From positions 1 through 47,319 of the forward strand of contig JAJDEQ010000112.1 of the NCBI GenBank assembly GCA_029259695.1: a DNA stretch of 47,319 nt, given 5' to 3'. The translations under genes and the position numbers were made by a program. The DNA is from Planctomycetota bacterium. GTDB taxonomy: Bacteria; Planctomycetota; B15-G4. Shown here in pieces: positions 26,170 through 34,382 of this stretch (position 1 is the first letter of the stretch; each line of letters starts with the position of its first letter). The notes under the pieces are model-generated. The model was not told the origin of the DNA. It saw only the letters and a list, made by a program, of their open reading frames with translations, and searched no databases.

Positions 26170-26346
26170 GACGCAGGTTCGAGACGGGGGCGTGGCCACT
26201 GACGCCGTTTCGAGACGGAGCGTAGCTGCTGACGCCGTTTCGGGGCGGGGCGTGGCTGCCGACGTCGTTTCGAGACGGGGCGTGGCTGCTGAGTCGTTTC
26301 GGGGCGGGTGGTGGCCACTGACGCGGGCCTGGGGCGGGGCGCCGCC
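26170..26346 (+). repeat. degenerate 30-bp tandem repeat, about six units
   Basis: Three well-kept units at 26201-26230, 26231-26260 and 26261-26290, flanked by diverged units at 26170-26200 (31 nt), 26291-26319 (29 nt) and 26320-26346. The core is GACGYCGTTTCGRGRCGG followed by RGCGTRGCTGCY. No spacers, so not CRISPR. An ORF through it (26192-26491) would encode a 10-aa repeat but has no RBS or family match. The rest of the gene gap 26133-26612 holds only the guaA hairpin and the RBS of the next gene. Confidence 0.75.
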
Positions 26347-26612
26347 GCCTGGGACGTGGGTCTCAGCCGGCGGTTCTGACCCGTGGCGCCCCTGGTTGGG
26401 TCCTCATGGGTGTCCCCGCTCGCGGCGTGGTGCCTGGTGCGCCGCGTCCCGAGGGAGTCCTTTCCAGATCGGGCCCGAGGCGTCATCCTAAGGGGGACGA
26501 TTGGTGGTGGGGTCGGGCGCGGACGCGTCTGCGGCCCCGTTGGGAAAACGGCGATGTGCCAGGCGGCAGCGAGCATGCGCGGGGAGCGACCCGCGCTCCG
26601 GAGGGTCGTGAC

Positions 26613-28250
26613 GTGACCCGCCAGGACTGGTACGTCGCGACCGATCGCGGTGACGTGGGCCCCTACACGGCGCTCGAGTTGCGCGAGTTGGCCCAGACGG
26701 GCCGCATCGCCGCGCACACACCCGTGCGGCGGGGCGACATGCAGCAGCCGGTGCGCGCCGACAAGGTGCGCGGTCTGGTGCCACGCCGTCGGGCCCGAGA
26801 TGCGGCCCCGGCGGGGACGGGGCCGGAAGCCGCCGTGGAGCAGGGCGCCCTCAGCGTCGTCGACGCGGCCCCGACGCCGGCGCCGCACGCGCAGGCCGCG
26901 CGAGCAGGCGCCGCCGCGCCGACGGGCGTACGAGACGCCACCGCCGCGGCGGGCGGAGACGCGTCGGACCGCGCGAAGGCGAAGCGGGGCGCTTGGATCA
27001 CCCGCTCGGAGCCGACCTCACGGGACCCGGACCGGGCCCTGACGTTCGAGCAGTCGGCGGCCGCCCATGCGCGCGCCATGGCTGACCTCGCTCGTCGCGA
27101 CCCGCACGGCGACGAGCCTGGGGCCCCGGGTCCGCGCGACGTCGAGGTGCCCGCGGGCCGTGCCCGGCCCGTGTCGTCCGATGGGGAGCCTGAGCCTGCT
27201 CCCCGTCCCACGCCCAAGGATCTCTCCATCGACGGCGACGTGCCCGAGCGGCCGTTGCGGGTCGAGCCGGTGCAGACTCACGAGCGCGCCGCGGCGCCGG
27301 CTCAGCCCCGACGTCGGAGCTCTCGGGCGGAGAGCGAACGCCGCAGCGACGGCAGCCGCGGGAGCGGCGGTGGGGCGGGTGGGCGCGGCCGGTCCGCCGG
27401 CAGCAAGAGAGAGTCGCGCGGTGCGACTGTTCGCGGCAAGCGGACTCGCCGCCCCGAGCGCCCCGGTCAGGTCCTCTCGGTGGCCGGGTCACGCGCGCTG
27501 CGCGCCTTCGTCCCCGCCGGCGCGACGGCCCACGCCTCGACGGCCGCCCTGCTTGTCTCGTGCGTGATGCAGATCGTGCTCATCGGGCGCGAGTCCGCCT
27601 GGCGCCATGGGGCCACGGCCGCGCTGAGCGGCGACCCCGCGGCACTCGACTCGCTGACCGAGGTGAACAAGGCCGTGCTCGTGGCGACGGTCATCATGGT
27701 GGGTTCGTTGCTGGGCGTGCTCGTCGCGTTCCTGTTGTGGCTGCAGCGCAGCTACGAGAACCTGTCCGCCCTCGATGCACCGCCCCTGCGTTCGACGCCC
27801 GCATGGGCCGTCGGCTGTTTCTTCGTGCCCCTGGTGAACTTCTTCAAGCCGTACCAGGTGGTCCAGGAGGTGTTGCGTGTCAGTACCCGCTCACGCGTTC
27901 CCGCCATCGCGAAGGACCGCGTGGCGATTCCGGGCACGCAGCGCGTGATGGTCTGGTGGGCGACGTGGCTGCTGGCCTTGGTGGTGTTGCCCCTGGCCGG
28001 CATGGTGGGCAGCGGCCGGGTGGACGTGTCGCCCGGAGCCATCGTGGCGGCGGTGGAGCAGGCACCGAGCGGCGCTGCGGCGAGCGACATGGCGGTCATG
28101 CGTTCCGAGCTGCGCCGCCGCTGGGTATTCGACCTGTCGGAGGCCCTGGCCCGGACGGTCGCGGCCCTCGCCACCGTCGTGGTGGTGGTGACGATCTCAC
28201 GTCGGCAGGCCGGAGCAGCGCAGGCCCTGGGAGCATCACGCCCGGTCTGA
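26613..28250 (+). CDS. GYF_2-domain / DUF4328 integral membrane protein
   Basis: Function unknown. 545 aa from GTG 26613, preferred for its SD GGAGGG at 26600-26605 (7-nt spacing); the frame is open to 26406. Residues ~5-52 match the GYF_2 (DUF4339) fold (WYVATDRGDVGPYTALEL, then RIAAHTPVRRG), which usually binds Pro-rich peptides. Residues ~55-290 are a disordered Ala/Pro/Arg/Ser linker. Residues ~300-530 contain four membrane helices and DUF4328 features (LWLQRSYENLSAL; STPAWAVGCFFVPLVNFFKPYQ). The stop lies 3 bp from the convergent HPt-like gene. Confidence 0.83.
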   Translation: MTRQDWYVATDRGDVGPYTALELRELAQTGRIAAHTPVRRGDMQQPVRADKVRGLVPRRRARDAAPAGTGPEAAVEQGALSVVDAAPTPAPHAQAARAGAAAPTGVRDATAAAGGDASDRAKAKRGAWITRSEPTSRDPDRALTFEQSAAAHARAMADLARRDPHGDEPGAPGPRDVEVPAGRARPVSSDGEPEPAPRPTPKDLSIDGDVPERPLRVEPVQTHERAAAPAQPRRRSSRAESERRSDGSRGSGGGAGGRGRSAGSKRESRGATVRGKRTRRPERPGQVLSVAGSRALRAFVPAGATAHASTAALLVSCVMQIVLIGRESAWRHGATAALSGDPAALDSLTEVNKAVLVATVIMVGSLLGVLVAFLLWLQRSYENLSALDAPPLRSTPAWAVGCFFVPLVNFFKPYQVVQEVLRVSTRSRVPAIAKDRVAIPGTQRVMVWWATWLLALVVLPLAGMVGSGRVDVSPGAIVAAVEQAPSGAAASDMAVMRSELRRRWVFDLSEALARTVAALATVVVVVTISRRQAGAAQALGASRPV

Positions 28251-28253
28251 GCA

Positions 28254-28859
28254 TCAGGCCCGGCGCCGCCGCAGGACGTCGATCAGCGCGGCCCGGACCT
28301 CGTGCGTCATGCCGGTGATGCGCAGGGTGGCGACCGCGATGGGTGTCGGGTCGACCTCGCCGGGATCGTCGTCGTCCCGGTGATGAGCCGCGGGAGGTGT
28401 CTTCTCGTCGGCCCGGGTCGGTGTCGGAGCGATGCTGTTCGCGTGGTGGGGCAGACTGGCTTCGAATCGACCGCAGGTGGTCGCGAGGGTGCGCGCGCCG
28501 ACCCGGGTGGCTGCGTGGCGCAGGGCGCGAGCGGCCGTGATGAGTCCGTCGGCGTCGCCGTTGTCGTGGGCGATCACCAGCGAGGTGACCGACTCCTCCG
28601 ACTCTTCGAGGAACAGCTCGACCACGTCCTCGAACACGCCGTCGAGGTGGGCTGCCGAGGCCACGGACTCGAGTTGCGCCAGGGCGTCGGCATCCAGGAC
28701 GGGGGCGCCCGCATGGGAGCTGCCGGAGCGGGAAGTCGACGGCCGGGGGCCCGCGGGTCGCCGTGGATCGTCGCGCAGTTCGGACGTCATGGGTTCGGGG
28801 CTCGGCAGAGTGGTGTGGGCGGGCGGGGGGGCGGAACGCCCGGGGGACAGCGCTCTCAT
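28254..28859 (-). CDS. degenerate HPt (histidine phosphotransfer) domain protein
   Basis: 201 aa from ATG 28859; ATG 28790 would remove a Pro-rich start. Residues ~56-138 fit the four-helix HPt fold: LFLEESEESVTSLVIAHDNGD, then ITAARALRHAATRVGARTLATTC and RFEASL. In true HPt domains the pattern is AHxLKGxxxxxGA with His as phospho-acceptor; here that position is Arg111, and a His appears four residues later (H115). The domain is therefore probably unable to accept phosphate in the usual way and may be a binding adaptor. The C-terminal ~55 residues are a low-complexity linker and a basic helix. No kinase or response regulator is adjacent. Confidence 0.7.
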   Translation of the reverse strand: MRALSPGRSAPPPAHTTLPSPEPMTSELRDDPRRPAGPRPSTSRSGSSHAGAPVLDADALAQLESVASAAHLDGVFEDVVELFLEESEESVTSLVIAHDNGDADGLITAARALRHAATRVGARTLATTCGRFEASLPHHANSIAPTPTRADEKTPPAAHHRDDDDPGEVDPTPIAVATLRITGMTHEVRAALIDVLRRRRA

Positions 28860-28943
28860 CGGCCGCGTCGCCGTAGGGACTTGTCACCCGATTGGCCGTG
28901 GGCGTCCACAGGGGCCGATCCGCCCGAGAGGGTGCGATCCCAG

Positions 28944-29011
28944 CCACCTTGCAGCGGGAGCCACCTTGCAGCGGGAGCCACTCTGGAGCGGGAGCCACTC
29001 TGGAGCGGGAG
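28944..29011. repeat. 17-bp tandem repeat, four units
   Basis: Units at 28944-28960 and 28961-28977 are identical (CCACCTTGCAGCGGGAG); units at 28978-28994 and 28995-29011 are identical to each other (CCACTCTGGAGCGGGAG). The unit is not a multiple of three, so it is not protein-coding selection. It lies 85 bp upstream of the HPt-like gene start, within the gene-free stretch 28860-29339. Confidence 0.9.
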
Positions 29012-29126
29012 AGAGACCGGCGGCGAACGTCGGCTGACCCGGGGGAGCACGACGCCGCCGTCGGCGCATGGGCTGGTGAGTGGTTCCGGCATGGGCGGCA
29101 TGGTGGGGATCACCGTGACGCGTGCA

Positions 29127-29182
29127 GCTCCGGGTTGCGCGGACCCGGAGCGGCACTCCGCGCGGTTCAGTCCGGACCGGAC
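29127..29182. other. hairpin cluster in gene-free stretch 28860-29339
   Basis: A perfect 9-bp stem GCTCCGGGT / ACCCGGAGC with a 7-nt loop (29127-29151) is followed by GTCCG-GAC-CGGAC (29170-29182). No supported ORF covers them. They may belong to the 3' region of the dnaE2 operon, to an unknown RNA, or to the HPt gene's upstream region. Confidence 0.4.
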
Positions 29183-29276
29183 GACGCGGGGCACCCATCC
29201 ATCACCAATCACAGCCGTTGCCGAGAACCTGTTCACGAGGGCTCCATGCAGCGCCCATTCGCGAGCGCTCGATGGC

Positions 29277-29302
29277 AATGTCGCACCCGACGGTGCGACG
29301 TT
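29277..29302 (-). terminator. terminator hairpin of imuA-imuB-dnaE2 operon
   Basis: 11-bp stem (29277-29287 with 29292-29302, one G-U pair) and a 4-nt loop, 37 nt beyond the dnaE2 stop on the minus strand. The inner 8 bp (GTCGCACC/GGTGCGAC) are perfect. No T-tract in either direction. Confidence 0.55.
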
Positions 29303-29339
29303 ACGGAGACAGCCGACACGCCCGGAGGTTCGCGGCTTC

Positions 29340-32300
29340 TCAACGGAAGTCCCGCGACGGCGAGGCGAGCCGGCCCATGAGCCCGTCGAGGTTCTCGAGC
29401 GTCTTCACGATCACGTGCACCACGGGGCCGGCGCGATCGACACGCCCGCGGGCCAACAGCACGACCGCATGGCGTGCTGCCTGTCGGTAACGCTCGAAGA
29501 CCTCGGCGTGCACGAGCAGGTTGCTCGTGCCGGTCTCGTCCTCCAGCGTCATGAAGATGATGCCCTTGGCCGTGGCGGGGCGCTGTCGCACGAGCACCAG
29601 TCCCGCCGTGCGCACGGGGGCGCCCTGACGGCAGTGTTCCTCGTCGGCCAGCCGTGAGGCGGGCACGACGCCCAGCTCGTCGAGGCGCGGGCGCAGGAAC
29701 GACAGCGGGTGGGCCTTGAGCGAGAGTCGCTGCGAAGCGTAGTCGTGGGCGACCTTGCGCAGCGGGGAGATCTCGGGCAGTGCCGGTGGGGCGTATGCGG
29801 GTGCGGACGTGTTGTCGGCCGCGTGACCTGCCGCGTCGGCACCGGAGGCGGACTCGGCCACGGCCAGCCCCGGGCGCGGCGAGAACAGGGACACCACCTC
29901 GTCCCGCAGGGTGCGCACCTGCCACAGCCCGGACTGACGATCGAGTCCCAGGGATTGCAGGGCGTCGGCGTAGGCCAGGGACTTCAGGGCGGCGATGCGC
30001 ACGCCGCTGGCGCGGTGCAGTGCCTCAAGCGATTGGAAGGGCCCCGCCTGTCGCACCGCTGCGACCATCGCCTCGGCATCGACCTGCCGCAGGCCCTTCA
30101 CCAGGCGCATGCCGAGCCGCAGGGCCATCACCTGACGTCTTCCGCGGTTTCCGATGACCCCGTTGTCCGCGCCGTGGCGGGCCTGCCCGGCAGGTCCGTC
30201 GTGGACAGGCGATTCGCCCGAGGCGCTGGATGCGTCCGCGGGGGCCGCACCGTGTTCGTCGTCGGCGTGTTCGAGTGTGCAGTCCCAGGTGCTGTGCTGG
30301 ACGTCGATCGGGCGCACCTCCACGCCGTGCTGCTGGGCGTCACGCACGAGCTGCGCCGGCGCGTAGAAGCCCATGGGCTGGCTGTTGATCAGGGCGGCGG
30401 CGAAGGCGGCCGGTGCGTAGTACTTCAACCAGGCCGAGACGTACACGAGCAGGGCGAAGCTCGCCGCGTGGGACTCGGGGAAGCCGTACTCACTGAAGCC
30501 CTTGATCTGCTGGAAGAAGCGCTCGGCGAACTCGAGCGGGCAGCCGTTGCTGCACATGCCGTCCACCAGCCGGTCGCGGAAGCGCTCGATGCCGCCCTTG
30601 CGGCGCCAGGCCGCCATGGCGCGACGCAACTCGTCGGCTTCGCCGGGCGTGAAGCCGCCGGCCACCATGGCCAGGGCCATGGCCTGCTCCTGGAACAGCG
30701 GGACGCCCAGGGTCTTCTGCAGCACCTTGCGCACACCGGGCGTGGGATAGCTGACCTGTTCCTCGCCGTTCCGGCGGCGCAGGTAGGGGTGCACCATGTC
30801 GCCCTGGATCGGGCCCGGGCGCACGATCGCCACTTCGATCACGAGGTCGTAGAACTCCCGCGGTCGCAGGCGGGGCAGCATGGTCATCTGCGCTCGCGAT
30901 TCGATCTGGAACACGCCGACGGTGTCGGCGGCGCAGATCATGTCGTACACCGCCGGGTCTTCGGGCGGAATCGTGTGCAACGCGAACCCGCTGCCGTGCG
31001 GCACGCGGAAAGCCACGGCGTCGGCGTGTTGCTCCAGCAGCGCGAAGGCCTTGCGCACGCAGGTGAGCATGCCCAGACCCAGGACGTCGACCTTGAGCAT
31101 GCCCATGGCGTCGATGTCGTCCTTGTCCCACTCGATGACGGTGCGATCGGCCATGGCCGCGTTCTCGATCGGCACCAGCTCGCTGAGCAGTCCTTCGGTG
31201 ATCACGAAGCCGCCCACGTGCTGGGACAGGTGCCGCGGGAACCCGAGGATCTCGCCCGTCAGGCGCGCGGCCAGGCGTGTCGTGGTGGCGTTCGGGTCGA
31301 GCCCCAGGGCCTGCAGCCGCTCGGGGTCGGCCGCGCCCTGGTGCCACCAGTCGACGTCCCCCGCCAAGCGGTCCACGCAGTCGAGCGAGAAGCCGAGGGC
31401 CTTGCCCACATCACGGATCGCGCTGCGCGCGCGGTAGGTGATGACCTCGGCGGTGAGCGCGGCCCGGTCGCGGCCGTACTTGGCGTAGATGTACTGGATC
31501 ACCTCCTCGCGCCGCTCGTGCTCGAAGTCGATGTCGATGTCGGGCGGCTCGTTGCGCTCCTTGCTCACGAAGCGTTCGAACAGCAGGTCGATGCGGTCGG
31601 GGTCGACCGAGGTCACGCCCAGGCAGTAGCAGATGGCCGAGTTGGCCGCAGCGCCGCGCCCCTGGCAGAGGATGCCGCGCGAACGGGCGAAGCGGACCAG
31701 GTCGTGCACGGTGAGGAAATAGGGCGCGTAGTCGAGTTCGGCGACGAGTTCGAACTCGTGTTCCAGCAAGCCGCGGATCTTGTCCGGCACACCGGCGGGA
31801 TAGCGTTCGGCCGCGCCGGCCCAGGTGAGCGTGACCAGACTCTGCATGGGCGTGAGGCCGGGTTGGGCCACTTCGGACGGGTACTGGTAGCTGAGTTCGT
31901 CCAGGGAGAAGGCGGCGGCGCGCTCGGCGATCTCCACGGCGCGGGGGACGGCCGTCGCGTGGCGGCGGAACAGGCGCGTCATGCTGCGCGCCGACTTGAG
32001 GTGACGCTCGGCGTGGGGGAAGAGGCGGAAGCCCGCGCTCTCCACCGTGCAGCCGTGACGGATGGCGGTGAGCACGTCCTGCAGCGGGCGGCGCTCGGGC
32101 AGGTGATAGTGGACGTCGTTGGTGGCCACGAGAGGCAGTCCGGTGCGGCGGGCCAGGACGGCGCGGGCTTCGAGGCAGCGCCGGTCGTCGCTGCCGAACA
32201 GGGCTGCCGCGCCGATCGAGAGCCGGTCGTCGTCGAAGACGTGGGCCAGGCGCTGCAGCAGGGCCGGCGCGGCATCGTCGTCGGGGACGCCCTCGGGTGC

Positions 32301-32786
32301 CGGTCCCGCCTCGGGCAGCGCCACCACAAGCAGTCCTCGTTGGTGTTCGAGCAGGTCGTCGATGCGCAGCGAGCAGCTGCCCTTGGCCGCGCGACGCTTG
32401 CCGAGCGTGAGCAGGCGGCACAGGCGTCCATAGGCGGCCCGGTCGGTCGCGTAGGCGAGCAGCGTGAGCGGTGCGTCGTCGAAGACGAGTCGGCAGCCCA
32501 CGGCGAGGGGCAGCCCCGCTTCCTTCGCCGCCACGTGGGCGCGCACGATGCCGGCCAGGCTGTTGCGATCGGTGACGGCCAGGGCGCGATGGCCCAGCTC
32601 CGCCGCCCGTGCGACGTACTCCTCGGGGTGGCTCGCGCCGGTGAGGAAGGTGAAGTTGGTGGTGACGTGCAACTCGGCGTAGGCGTCCTGCTCGGGGCGG
32701 GTGCGGCTGAACGCGGTCGGCGTTCCAGGAGCGTGCGGAGTGCGCCAGGGATGCGGGCGGTGCTTGGGGGCGGGGACCTCGGGCAT
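29340..32786 (-). CDS. dnaE2: error-prone DNA polymerase III alpha subunit DnaE2 (ImuC)
   Basis: Translesion polymerase of the ImuA-ImuB-DnaE2 mutasome, used in damage-induced mutagenesis. 1148 aa; family members are usually 1030-1100. N-terminal PHP domain (AELHVTTNFTFLTGASHPEE), catalytic palm with the PDIDIDFE aspartates near 414-418, fingers, tandem HhH, and a C-terminal OB fold (TAGLVLVRQRPATAKGIIFMTLED). The excess length comes from two low-complexity inserts near residues 825-870 and 990-1010. ATG is 3 bp after the imuB stop, so the genes are translated together. Confidence 0.96.
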   Translation of the reverse strand: MPEVPAPKHRPHPWRTPHAPGTPTAFSRTRPEQDAYAELHVTTNFTFLTGASHPEEYVARAAELGHRALAVTDRNSLAGIVRAHVAAKEAGLPLAVGCRLVFDDAPLTLLAYATDRAAYGRLCRLLTLGKRRAAKGSCSLRIDDLLEHQRGLLVVALPEAGPAPEGVPDDDAAPALLQRLAHVFDDDRLSIGAAALFGSDDRRCLEARAVLARRTGLPLVATNDVHYHLPERRPLQDVLTAIRHGCTVESAGFRLFPHAERHLKSARSMTRLFRRHATAVPRAVEIAERAAAFSLDELSYQYPSEVAQPGLTPMQSLVTLTWAGAAERYPAGVPDKIRGLLEHEFELVAELDYAPYFLTVHDLVRFARSRGILCQGRGAAANSAICYCLGVTSVDPDRIDLLFERFVSKERNEPPDIDIDFEHERREEVIQYIYAKYGRDRAALTAEVITYRARSAIRDVGKALGFSLDCVDRLAGDVDWWHQGAADPERLQALGLDPNATTTRLAARLTGEILGFPRHLSQHVGGFVITEGLLSELVPIENAAMADRTVIEWDKDDIDAMGMLKVDVLGLGMLTCVRKAFALLEQHADAVAFRVPHGSGFALHTIPPEDPAVYDMICAADTVGVFQIESRAQMTMLPRLRPREFYDLVIEVAIVRPGPIQGDMVHPYLRRRNGEEQVSYPTPGVRKVLQKTLGVPLFQEQAMALAMVAGGFTPGEADELRRAMAAWRRKGGIERFRDRLVDGMCSNGCPLEFAERFFQQIKGFSEYGFPESHAASFALLVYVSAWLKYYAPAAFAAALINSQPMGFYAPAQLVRDAQQHGVEVRPIDVQHSTWDCTLEHADDEHGAAPADASSASGESPVHDGPAGQARHGADNGVIGNRGRRQVMALRLGMRLVKGLRQVDAEAMVAAVRQAGPFQSLEALHRASGVRIAALKSLAYADALQSLGLDRQSGLWQVRTLRDEVVSLFSPRPGLAVAESASGADAAGHAADNTSAPAYAPPALPEISPLRKVAHDYASQRLSLKAHPLSFLRPRLDELGVVPASRLADEEHCRQGAPVRTAGLVLVRQRPATAKGIIFMTLEDETGTSNLLVHAEVFERYRQAARHAVVLLARGRVDRAGPVVHVIVKTLENLDGLMGRLASPSRDFR

Positions 32787-32789
32787 CGC

Positions 32790-34376
32790 TCAGATCCACT
32801 CCCCGTGGACGAACCAGCGCCTACTGTCGAGTTCCCGGAAGACCCACAGGGCGCGGCCCGTGGTCGTGTGCACGCGGAAGTAGTCCCGCGTCTCCCGCGG
32901 ATCGACGCGCGCGCCGTGCCGGGGTGCCGACGCCCACCAGGGAGCGGCGATGCGCTCCGGGCCGTGCCAGGCGAGCACGTGGTGATCGTCCCGTCGCCAT
33001 CCGAATCGATCGGGGAGTGCGCGAGCGTGGCTCGTGATGCGCAGCGCTTCGGGCGGCGCCAGCAGCTTCGAGGGGCGCTCGACCCGCGCGGCCACGTCGG
33101 CTGCACCCGGCTGTGGGGGCACGCCGCCGGCGAACGGCTGCAGGGGGAACGCCTGTTCGGGCACGTGGGAGGCCACGCTGCGGGGCATGAGGATCGCGCG
33201 GGCACCCAGACGGCTGCTGAGCACGTCCACCAGTTCGGCGAGCTTCTCGTCCAGTTCCGGTTGGCGCCGGGCGCCGCCCGACTCGAGCCAGAAGGCCTGG
33301 TGATCGCGCCGGGCCGGTGCGGTGCGCGTGGCGGTGAGCTCGATGCGTTCGATGCCGAAGCCCAGCGAGGCGCACTCCAGCCGCGGGCGCAGCAGCGTCC
33401 ACAGGTGCGCCGCCTCGTGGCTGGGGCGGCTCAGGACGACGGTGATGATCGTGGGCGGGAGGTCGGTCGAGATCAGCTCGGTGCGCAGCTCCCACGCAGC
33501 GCGTCCGCGTGACACGAGTTCGGCCACGAGTTCGTCGAGCGTCGCGCGCGTGGCGAGCATGATCGTCTCGAGGTCCCGGACCGGCCCGTCGAAGCTGCGT
33601 TCGAGCTGCGGCGGGTTGTGCCACTCGATCGGCACCAGGGGTTCGATCACGCGGCCCAGCGCCTGGTTGATGCGCAACGGCAGGGCCGTGCCGAAGCGGG
33701 CGCTGAGTTCCGCGTGCGACAGGCGCAAGAGCTGGCCGATGGTCTCGACGCCCAGTTCGTGCAGACCGTCGCGGAGACCTGGGTCGAGCCGCAGGCCCTG
33801 CACGGGGAGCGGGGCGAGGGCGTCGCGTTCGCTCCCGGTGGGGACCTGGGTGCGCACCGCGTGACCGAAACGCGCCACGGCCCAGGCGCAGCCCACCGAG
33901 TCGGCCGCCGCGGCGCGCACGCCGATGCGCAAGGTCTCGACGGCGTCGGCCAGGATGCCGATCAGGCGTTGCTCGCCGCCTGCCAGTCGTCCCAGCCCTT
34001 CCAGGTCCACGAGCAGGCCGTCGGGCGGGTCGAGCGCGACCACCGGCGAGAAGCGCAGGGCCCAGACGGCGAGGGCCTGGAGTGCGTGCAGGTCGCGTTC
34101 GGGGCGGAACGGCTCGACGTGTGGCTCCTCCGGGGCGAGCAGGGCGCGGGCTTCGGCCAGGGTCATGTCGCGTCGCACACCGAGGGCGGCCGCGGTTCCG
34201 TCGTGCGCGGCGACGAGCGTGCGACCGGCGTGCGTGCGCACGAGCAGTGTCGTGGGTGGGGCGGCGTCAGCCGTTCGTCCACGGGCGTTCGCGTGGGGCC
34301 GGGTGGAGCGCGTGCGCCGACGCAAGGCGAGATCGATGGACCACGACGGCAGGTGGAGTGAGAGCACGCGTCGCAC
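32790..34376 (-). CDS. imuB: ImuB, inactive Y-family polymerase-like mutasome hub
   Basis: Catalytically dead Y-family protein that links DnaE2 and ImuA to the beta clamp. 528 aa, GTG start 6 bp after the imuA stop. Residues ~1-340 follow the Y-family palm/finger/little-finger plan, but the acidic residues are absent: motif I reads LHLPSWSID instead of D-x-D, and VDLEGL replaces the S-x-D-E catalytic motif. Residues ~200-235 contain HhH-like sequence (GLRDGLHELGVETIGQLLRL). The C-terminus carries the typical RDYFRVHTTTGRALWVFRE region. Order imuA-imuB-dnaE2 is conserved in many bacteria. Confidence 0.94.
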   Translation of the reverse strand: MRRVLSLHLPSWSIDLALRRRTRSTRPHANARGRTADAAPPTTLLVRTHAGRTLVAAHDGTAAALGVRRDMTLAEARALLAPEEPHVEPFRPERDLHALQALAVWALRFSPVVALDPPDGLLVDLEGLGRLAGGEQRLIGILADAVETLRIGVRAAAADSVGCAWAVARFGHAVRTQVPTGSERDALAPLPVQGLRLDPGLRDGLHELGVETIGQLLRLSHAELSARFGTALPLRINQALGRVIEPLVPIEWHNPPQLERSFDGPVRDLETIMLATRATLDELVAELVSRGRAAWELRTELISTDLPPTIITVVLSRPSHEAAHLWTLLRPRLECASLGFGIERIELTATRTAPARRDHQAFWLESGGARRQPELDEKLAELVDVLSSRLGARAILMPRSVASHVPEQAFPLQPFAGGVPPQPGAADVAARVERPSKLLAPPEALRITSHARALPDRFGWRRDDHHVLAWHGPERIAAPWWASAPRHGARVDPRETRDYFRVHTTTGRALWVFRELDSRRWFVHGEWI

Positions 34377-34382
34377 GTCTGG

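Noticed and set aside
26170..26346. CRISPR array
   Set aside because: Units abut without unique spacers and no cas genes are present.
26192..26491. Open reading frame through the 30-bp repeats on the plus strand
   Set aside because: No SD, no family match, and its sequence is just the translation of the tandem repeat; the next gene has its own good RBS.
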